From contig JAUYDQ010000131.1 in the NCBI GenBank assembly GCA_030691725.1, forward strand, positions 1 to 12,204: a stretch of DNA of 12,204 nt, read 5' to 3'. Numbering within the stretch: position 1 is the first letter of the stretch; every line of letters starts with the position of its first letter. The translations under genes and the position numbers were made by a program. Of this stretch, positions 7,588 to 12,204 are shown in pieces. Below the pieces are notes generated by a model. That model was not told the origin of the DNA, ran no database searches, and saw nothing but the letters and a program-made list of their open reading frames with translations. This DNA is from Candidatus Omnitrophota bacterium. Its GTDB lineage: Bacteria; Omnitrophota; Gorgyraeia; Gygaellales; Profunditerraquicolaceae.

Positions 7588-7622
7588 ATAAAACAAGGAA
7601 TACGATTAAAGGAGAGCGACAA

Positions 7623-7940
7623 ATGTATGCAATAATTGAAGTTGGGGCAAAACAATACACTGTCAAAAAGGGTGATATCATTGACGTAGAAAAGCAGGCG
7701 GCCAAGGAGGGTAAAGACATTACTCTGAATAAAGTCCTCTTGGTCTCCAAAGATAAGAAGGTCGAGGTGGGGCAGCCTTATATAAAAGACGCCAAGGTAG
7801 AAGCCGTGGTTTTAAAACACATAAAGGGCGAAAAAGTAATCTCTTATAAGTATAGGCGCCGGAAAGCTTCCCATTGGAAAAAGGGGCACCGTCAGCAGTT
7901 AACCCGCTTAAAGATAAAAGAAATAGCAGTGAAAGAGTAG
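7623..7940 (+). CDS. rplU: Large ribosomal subunit protein L21
   Basis: This 105-aa basic protein has the normal L21 length. It binds 23S rRNA in the 50S subunit. The N-terminus MYAIIEVGAKQYTVKKGD and the segment YKYRRRKASHWKKGHRQQ (78-95) are diagnostic. The start is set by AAAGGAGA (7608-7615), 7 nt before the ATG. A longer in-frame reading from 7566 would add 19 residues from the structured leader and is rejected. The gene follows its own promoter and leader. The gene for L27 (rpmA), usually next, is absent; a hairpin and then obgE follow. Confidence 0.96.
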   Translation: MYAIIEVGAKQYTVKKGDIIDVEKQAAKEGKDITLNKVLLVSKDKKVEVGQPYIKDAKVEAVVLKHIKGEKVISYKYRRRKASHWKKGHRQQLTRLKIKEIAVKE

Positions 7941-7944
7941 ATAG

Positions 7945-7999
7945 TAGGTAGTAGATAGGCTATAGGAAAAACCTAGACCTACCTATTAACTGCTACCTA
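7945..7999 (+). repeat. Long imperfect hairpin between rplU and obgE
   Basis: TAGGTAGTAG (7945-7954) pairs with CTGCTACCTA (7990-7999) with one G-T wobble. Then ATAGG (7955-7959) pairs with CCTAT (7982-7986) across a 3-nt bulge, and TAGG (7963-7966) pairs with CCTA (7972-7975) around an A5 loop. It fills most of the 70-bp gap and starts 4 nt after the rplU stop. No U-run follows. It may be a second dispersed palindrome family or an mRNA-stability hairpin. No remnant of rpmA is visible in it. Confidence 0.6.
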
Positions 8000-8010
8000 T
8001 TGTAGTAAGG

Positions 8011-8964
8011 ATGTTTATTGACCAGGCAAAAATATACGTTAAGGCAGGCAGTGGCGGTAAGGGCTGCTCAAGCTTATATCGCGATAAATATACCCGAAGA
8101 GGAATTCCCGACGGAGGCAAGGGCGGCAAGGGGTCTGATATCGTTATTAGGGCAGACAGGAACCTGCATACCCTCTTAGATTTTCAGTATAACAGGCATT
8201 TCTTTGGTTTAAAAGGCGGCAATGGTTCAAGTAAAAACAAAAAAGGTAAAGGCTCGCCTTCCGTTATTATACGCGTACCCTGCGGTACAGTTATTAAAGA
8301 CTCAAAGACAGGTTGCGCCCTGCGCGATTTAAATAAAGACCAAGAAGAAGTTATTATAACTTACGGTGGCCGAGGCGGTTCGGGTAATCAACATGGTAGA
8401 TTAGCGACGGCTGGCTCACCGGGTGAAGAAAAAGAATTAATTCTGGATTTAAAACTCATTGCAGATGTGGGCGTGGTAGGTTTTCCGAATGTAGGAAAAT
8501 CTACTCTGATTTCTAATATTTCCAACGCCCATCCTAAGATTGCTGCTTACCCTTTTACTACAAAGTCTCCTGTATTGGGAGTAGTGACTGACGAAGGTAA
8601 TTCTTTTGTCATGGCGGATATCCCGGGATTAATTGAAGGCTCATCCCAAGGAAGGGGTTTAGGGGATAAGTTCTTAAGGCATATCGAACGCACAAAGATT
8701 CTCCTGCACCTTATTGACATGTCCGGTTCTGAGGGAAGAGACCCTATAAAAGATTACAGGGCCATCAACGAAGAATTAAAGAATTACAGTAAAGAGGTTT
8801 ATAAAAAAGCGCAGATTATCACGGCTAACAAAATGGACATTGAAGGCTCCGCCGCAAACTTGGAAAGATTCAAAAAGGTAATAAAGAAAAAAGTTTATCC
8901 TATATCGGCGTTAAAGAAAGAGGGCCTGGAGGAGTTAATTGAAGGAATTAGAAAAAGATTATAA
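8011..8964 (+). CDS. obgE: Obg-family GTPase, short form
   Basis: This 317-aa ribosome-associated GTPase takes part in 50S assembly and growth control. Residues 1 to about 150 form the glycine-rich Obg domain (KAGSGGKGCSS, PDGGKGGKG, GGRGGSGNQH). The G domain follows, with P-loop GFPNVGKS (157-164), switch region PFTTKSP (181-187), DIPG (203-206), NKMD (273-276) and SAL (299-301). The protein ends at the G domain, so the C-terminal OCT extension of longer Obg proteins is lacking, as in many bacteria. AAGG lies immediately before the ATG with no spacing, yet MFIDQAKIYVKAG is the canonical start. The 3' end overlaps proB by 26 nt. Confidence 0.94.
   Translation: MFIDQAKIYVKAGSGGKGCSSLYRDKYTRRGIPDGGKGGKGSDIVIRADRNLHTLLDFQYNRHFFGLKGGNGSSKNKKGKGSPSVIIRVPCGTVIKDSKTGCALRDLNKDQEEVIITYGGRGGSGNQHGRLATAGSPGEEKELILDLKLIADVGVVGFPNVGKSTLISNISNAHPKIAAYPFTTKSPVLGVVTDEGNSFVMADIPGLIEGSSQGRGLGDKFLRHIERTKILLHLIDMSGSEGRDPIKDYRAINEELKNYSKEVYKKAQIITANKMDIEGSAANLERFKKVIKKKVYPISALKKEGLEELIEGIRKRL
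8928..8941 (+). promoter_or_regulatory. Ribosome binding site and TTG start of proB inside obgE
   Basis: GGAGGAG (8928-8934) lies 4 nt before a TTG codon at 8939 that opens the proB frame. There is no suitable ATG before the conserved IVIKIGSS motif, so this site decides the start. It lies wholly within the last codons of obgE, which indicates translational coupling. Confidence 0.75.
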
Positions 8965-10003
8965 GAGAATTGTAATAAAGATAGGCAGCAGCCTTTTTTG
9001 TTCTGACGAAAGAGGTTTTAACCAGAGTATTTTTAATCATATTGTTGGCCAGATTAGCAACTTAATTCGCCTAAATAAGGAAGTCCTTATAGTCTCCTCG
9101 GGTGCGATTGCTTTAGGTATGCGTGTCTTAGGATTAGAATCCCGCCCCAAAGAATTATCGTATCTTCAGGCTGCTGCTTCCCTCGGTCAAAATGTCTTAA
9201 TGGATAGTTATAGCCGGGCATTCGGATATAATAAAATAAATTGCGGCCAGATACTTTTAACCTGGGAAGATTTTAATGACCGTAAACGTTATTTAAATGC
9301 CAAGAATACAATACTTACACTGTTAAAATTAGGCAGTATTCCGATAATTAATGAAAATGATACGGTGTCTACCGATGAAATTAAGTTTGGAGATAATGAC
9401 CGGCTGTCGGCGTTAGTATCCAGCCTTATCGGTGCTGACTTTTTGATTATTCTTTCGGATGTCGATGGGCTTCTTGATAGAGATAAGAAAGTTATCAGGG
9501 TAATAGATGAAATTACGCCTCAGATAAAAGCGCTTGCCTGCCCGACGAATAAAAAAACTTGCGTAGGAGGTATGATTACAAAAATTGAAGCAGCAAAGAT
9601 TGCAGTAGATTCGGGAATTCCTTGCGTGATTGCTAACGGACGAAGTAAAAATATTATCTTCTCGGTAGTAAAAGAACCTGAAAGATACGGGACCTTGTTC
9701 TCGCCTAAGAAAGGCCTTGCAGCAAGAGAGCGCTGGATTGCCTTTGGGACAAAAGCAAAAGGCAAGATTTTAGTGGATGACGGAGCAAAGAGAGCCCTTT
9801 TGAATAAGAAGAGTTTACTTTCGGTAGGCGTTATAGGCCTCGAAGGTAATTTCGAGATGGGCGATATTGTCAGTGTTATGGATAAACAGAATTATGAATT
9901 TGCCAGGGGGAAGGTCGGCCTTTCAAGCAAACAGTTAGAGAAAGCTAAAGGCAGCCGCTACGATAAAGAAGCAATTCACCGCGATAATATAGTTATCCTG
10001 TAG
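8939..10003 (+). CDS. proB: Glutamate 5-kinase
   Basis: This 354-aa enzyme phosphorylates glutamate with ATP, the first step of proline synthesis. The amino-acid kinase domain spans about 10-255, with KIGSSLF (14-20), SSGAI (53-57), NENDTVS (138-144), FGDNDRLSA (150-158), SDVDGL (173-178) and GGMITKIEAAK (210-220). A PUA domain follows (about 272-345), ending in AIHRDNIVIL. The full-length architecture matches enzymes that are feedback-inhibited by proline, although inhibition cannot be read from sequence. The gene starts at TTG inside obgE, and its TAG stop lies inside a repeat palindrome. proA follows 25 bp later. Confidence 0.95.
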   Translation: MKELEKDYKRIVIKIGSSLFCSDERGFNQSIFNHIVGQISNLIRLNKEVLIVSSGAIALGMRVLGLESRPKELSYLQAAASLGQNVLMDSYSRAFGYNKINCGQILLTWEDFNDRKRYLNAKNTILTLLKLGSIPIINENDTVSTDEIKFGDNDRLSALVSSLIGADFLIILSDVDGLLDRDKKVIRVIDEITPQIKALACPTNKKTCVGGMITKIEAAKIAVDSGIPCVIANGRSKNIIFSVVKEPERYGTLFSPKKGLAARERWIAFGTKAKGKILVDDGAKRALLNKKSLLSVGVIGLEGNFEMGDIVSVMDKQNYEFARGKVGLSSKQLEKAKGSRYDKEAIHRDNIVIL

Positions 10004-10018
10004 GGACTGTCCCTACAG
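9998..10018 (+). repeat. Intergenic palindromic repeat, copy 4 (proB-proA)
   Basis: This is a perfect 21-bp palindrome with central T at 10008: CTGTAGGGAC (9998-10007) and GTCCCTACAG (10009-10018). It is the longest perfect form of the core in the window. It supplies the proB stop codon (TAG 10001-10003), and its last bases run into the AGAGGG (10017-10022) that probably serves as the proA ribosome binding site. It lacks the asymmetric downstream arm of the other copies. Confidence 0.75.
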
Positions 10019-10028
10019 AGGGTAGTGT

Positions 10029-11288
10029 ATGAATCTTAAAAAAGAACTTACCAATATAGCTAAGAATGCCTTGGAAGCATCAAGGGCAATGTCGGCCGTG
10101 TCTTCGGCTAAAAAGAATGAAGTGCTTAAGGATATGGCTCTGGCACTCATCGCTAAAAAAGAGCATATCCTCAAGGCCAATAAAAAAGATATTGCTCAGG
10201 CTGTTACATCCAGGCTATCCCGTGCTTTTATAGATAGGCTGACTCTTGATGACAAGAGAATAAAGGAGATGTCGGATTCTCTGGTGCAGATAAGCGAATT
10301 AAGCGATCCTATAGGTGAAATAATCAAATCCTGGGACAGGCCCAACGGCCTCAAGATAGAGAAGGTACGTGTGCCTATCGGAGTAATTGCGATTATTTAT
10401 GAATCGCGTCCTAACGTTACCTCTGACTGCATCGGCTTATGTTTTAAATCAGGCAATAGCGTAATCTTAAGGGGAGGGAGCGAGGCTTTAAATTCCAATC
10501 TGGCAATATATCAGGCACTCATAGATGTTATAAAGAAACACGCTCTGCCACAAGGTTTAGTGAGTATGGTTGCTACAGGAGATAGACGCGCCGTGGATAC
10601 ATTACTGAAATTAAATGATTATATTGATTTAGTTATTCCCCGCGGCGGAGAGAGCCTGATTAAACACGTAACTAAATCTTCGCGCATACCGGTAATAAAA
10701 CATTATAAGGGTATCTGCCATGTATATGTGGATGAGTGGGCGGATTTGAATATGGCAGAGAATATTTGTTACAATGCCAAAGTCCAGCGTCCCGGCGTCT
10801 GTAACGCCATGGAGAGTATGCTGGTACATAAAGATGTCGTAGTAAGATTTTTACCCGGGATGATTAAAAAATTTAAAGAGGCAGGCGTAGAAATCCGCGG
10901 TTGTAGCATGACGCAACGGATTATAAAAAAAGGCATTAAGAGAGCAACCGAGAAGGATTATTTTACTGAATACCTGGATTTAATTCTTTCCGTGAAAGTG
11001 GTAGGTGATTTAAATGAAGCGATAAGGCATATAAATCATTACGGTACCCATCATTCTGATAGCATCGTTACTGATAACCGCGAAAACGCCACGGAGTTCT
11101 TAAGAAAAGTGGATTCTGCCTGTGTGTATGTAAATGCCTCTACTCGTTTTACCGACGGTTATCAATTCGGATTGGGTGCCGAGATAGGTATTTCTACTGA
11201 CAAACTGCATGCGCGCGGCCCTATGGCACTTGAAGAATTGACGACATATAAATATATGGTATTCGGAAATGGACAGGTGAGAACATAG
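10029..11288 (+). CDS. proA: Glutamate-5-semialdehyde dehydrogenase (gamma-glutamyl phosphate reductase)
   Basis: This 419-aa aldehyde dehydrogenase-superfamily enzyme reduces gamma-glutamyl phosphate with NADPH. It is the second step of proline synthesis and acts on the unstable product of ProB encoded next to it. Motifs are PIGVIAIIYESRPNVTSD (116-133), LRGGSEALNSN (147-157), VIPRGGESLI (202-211) and the nucleophile Cys258 in VQRPGVCNAMES. The C-terminus holds RFTDGYQFGLGAEIGIST and ELTTYKY, as expected. The length is normal and the frame intact. ProC, the last enzyme of the route, is not in the window. The gene is followed by 111 bp containing a composite repeat. Confidence 0.96.
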   Translation: MNLKKELTNIAKNALEASRAMSAVSSAKKNEVLKDMALALIAKKEHILKANKKDIAQAVTSRLSRAFIDRLTLDDKRIKEMSDSLVQISELSDPIGEIIKSWDRPNGLKIEKVRVPIGVIAIIYESRPNVTSDCIGLCFKSGNSVILRGGSEALNSNLAIYQALIDVIKKHALPQGLVSMVATGDRRAVDTLLKLNDYIDLVIPRGGESLIKHVTKSSRIPVIKHYKGICHVYVDEWADLNMAENICYNAKVQRPGVCNAMESMLVHKDVVVRFLPGMIKKFKEAGVEIRGCSMTQRIIKKGIKRATEKDYFTEYLDLILSVKVVGDLNEAIRHINHYGTHHSDSIVTDNRENATEFLRKVDSACVYVNASTRFTDGYQFGLGAEIGISTDKLHARGPMALEELTTYKYMVFGNGQVRT

Positions 11289-11305
11289 GTAGATAAGCGT
11301 AGCCA

Positions 11306-11391
11306 GTAGGGACGGCAAGGGACAGTCCCCTTCGGGGACAGTCCCTTGTAAGGATTGACTGTCCCACGACAAGATAAGTATTGATTAGGAG
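11306..11391 (+). repeat. Intergenic palindromic repeat, copy 5, composite (proA-nadD)
   Basis: GTAGGGAC (11306-11313) is separated from TGTCCCACGACAAG (11360-11373) by 46 nt. The junction in copy 2 lacks this segment. The extra segment contains a 14-bp hairpin with one mismatch: AAGGGACAGTCCCC (11317-11330) and GGGGACAGTCCCTT (11334-11347), itself built from two GGGACAGTCCC palindromes. GAC flanks the segment on both sides. The downstream arm GATAAGTATTGATTAGGAG ends as the nadD ribosome binding site (AGGAG 11387-11391). Confidence 0.75.
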
Positions 11392-11399
11392 AAAAGCAG

Positions 11400-11966
11400 A
11401 TGAGGATCGGCATACTCGGCGGTACTTTCAATCCCGTACATATCGGCCATCTGATTCTGGCGGAAGAAGTAAGAGAAAAAATAAAGCTGGATAAGGTTAT
11501 TTTCGTGCCTACGTATCTGCCGCCGCATAAAGATAATTCTGACATTGCACCGGCCAGCGCAAGGATGGCTATGGTCAAATTAGCGATTAAAGGCAACAGG
11601 TATTTTTTAGCCTCTGATATGGAAATCAAAAGAGACGGCCGTTCATATACAATAGATACTTTGAAAGAATTTAAGTCGATATATCCGCAAGATGAATTAT
11701 ATTTTATTATTGGCTCAGACTTGCTTAAATATCTGGATGACTGGAAGGATTTGGATGAGATTATTAAAATGGTAAAGTTCATTGTTGCCACCCGGCCAGG
11801 CTATCCTTTGGAGAAAATACCTTCCCATATTTCTACTATCCCAATCAGGGCAGTGGATATCTCAGGTTTTGAAATTAGAAAGGCAATAAAAGAAAATAAA
11901 TCGTTTCGGTATCTGGTACCCGAGTCAGTGCTTAAGTATATTGATAAAAAAAGGCTTTACCGATGA
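11400..11966 (+). CDS. nadD: Nicotinate-mononucleotide adenylyltransferase
   Basis: This 188-aa nucleotidyltransferase joins nicotinate mononucleotide and ATP to make deamido-NAD+. The signature [12 protein letters not shown] (7-18) contains the HxGH motif. PPHK (41-44), SYTIDTL (82-88), GSDLL (105-109) and Trp115 follow in order. The usual C-terminal ISSTxIR appears as [10 protein letters not shown], so the Ser-Thr pair is replaced by Gly-Phe. The start follows AGGAG (11387-11391) by 8 nt. Its stop overlaps the rpe start as ATGA. The common partner rsfS is not next to it. Position after obgE-proBA is a frequent bacterial arrangement. Confidence 0.94.
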   Translation: MRIGILGGTFNPVHIGHLILAEEVREKIKLDKVIFVPTYLPPHKDNSDIAPASARMAMVKLAIKGNRYFLASDMEIKRDGRSYTIDTLKEFKSIYPQDELYFIIGSDLLKYLDDWKDLDEIIKMVKFIVATRPGYPLEKIPSHISTIPIRAVDISGFEIRKAIKENKSFRYLVPESVLKYIDKKRLYR

Positions 11967-12204
11967 GAATTAAAATTGCTCCCTCCATATTGTCCGCAGA
12001 TTTTACTTGTTTAGGCAGAGAGATAAAAAAAGTGGAATTAGCGGGGGCGGATATGCTCCATATCGATGTGATGGACGGCCATTTCGTGCCTAATATTACT
12101 ATCGGCCCGGCAGTAGTCAAATATATCCGTAGGATAACGAAACTGCCTTTAGATGTGCATCTGATGATTGAGAATCCTCAAAATTTTATCGATGAATTTG
12201 TTGG
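11963..12204 (+). CDS. rpe: Ribulose-phosphate 3-epimerase, N-terminal part (partial)
   Basis: The first 80 codons are present and the gene runs off the window. The product interconverts ribulose 5-phosphate and xylulose 5-phosphate in the pentose phosphate pathway. The N-terminus [18 protein letters not shown] is diagnostic. The active-site set His33, Asp35, Met37 ([12 protein letters not shown]) and His66 (DVHLMIENP) is in place; the second catalytic Asp would lie beyond the window. The start overlaps the nadD stop by 4 nt (ATGA), so the genes are probably translationally coupled. Confidence 0.95.
   Translation, partial: MRIKIAPSILSADFTCLGREIKKVELAGADMLHIDVMDGHFVPNITIGPAVVKYIRRITKLPLDVHLMIENPQNFIDEFV

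Noticed and set aside
7566..7622. N-terminal extension of rplU by 19 residues
   Set aside because: The extension is encoded by hairpin sequence of the leader, lacks its own ribosome binding site and is not part of L21; AAAGGAGA points to 7623.
134..11370. GTAGGGAC repeats as a CRISPR array
   Set aside because: The copies are kilobases apart, separated by genes, with no regular spacers and no cas genes.
11162..11791. 209-codon open frame on the minus strand across proA and nadD
   Set aside because: It is antisense to two well-supported genes and spans the repeat between them; the translation shows no recognisable motif, so it is a shadow frame.

Overview
This window holds 14 protein-coding genes or gene ends, all on the + strand and mostly packed tightly, and nearly all are recognisable housekeeping genes. 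The moderate AT-richness, the gene order (fab cluster, then leuCDB-asd-truA, then rplU-obgE-proBA-nadD-rpe) and a dispersed intergenic palindrome built on GGGACTGTCCC suggest an uncultivated Gram-negative-type bacterium. My best guess is the Omnitrophota (OP3, PVC-related) or a nearby lineage. That assignment is inference from recall and could not be searched here.

Layout. Positions 1-2571: the end of fabD, then fabG, acpP and fabF, the core of type II fatty acid synthesis. Positions 2575-6554: leuC, leuD and leuB (isopropylmalate isomerase and dehydrogenase) and asd (aspartate semialdehyde dehydrogenase), starting 3 nt after fabF, followed by truA (tRNA pseudouridine synthase). Positions 7348-7622: the longest gap (275 bp), with the clearest promoter of the window and a structured leader before rplU (ribosomal protein L21). 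Positions 7623-12204: rplU, obgE (short form without a C-terminal extension), proB and proA (first two steps of proline synthesis), nadD (NAD synthesis) and the start of rpe (pentose phosphate epimerase). Several genes are translationally coupled: leuB/asd and nadD/rpe by ATGA overlaps, obgE/proB by a 26-nt overlap.

I found no mobile gene cassette, defence system, CRISPR array, RNA gene or exotic enzyme system. The interesting signal is non-coding. (1) Five copies of a short palindromic repeat lie in intergenic gaps. Four carry a conserved asymmetric arm that abuts the translation start of the next gene; two have expanded centres; two supply the stop codon of the upstream gene. (2) The rplU leader contains mutually exclusive hairpins behind an extended -10 promoter. 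(3) acpP is bracketed by two strong hairpins. (4) The usual rpmA (L27) gene is absent between rplU and obgE, where a hairpin lies instead.
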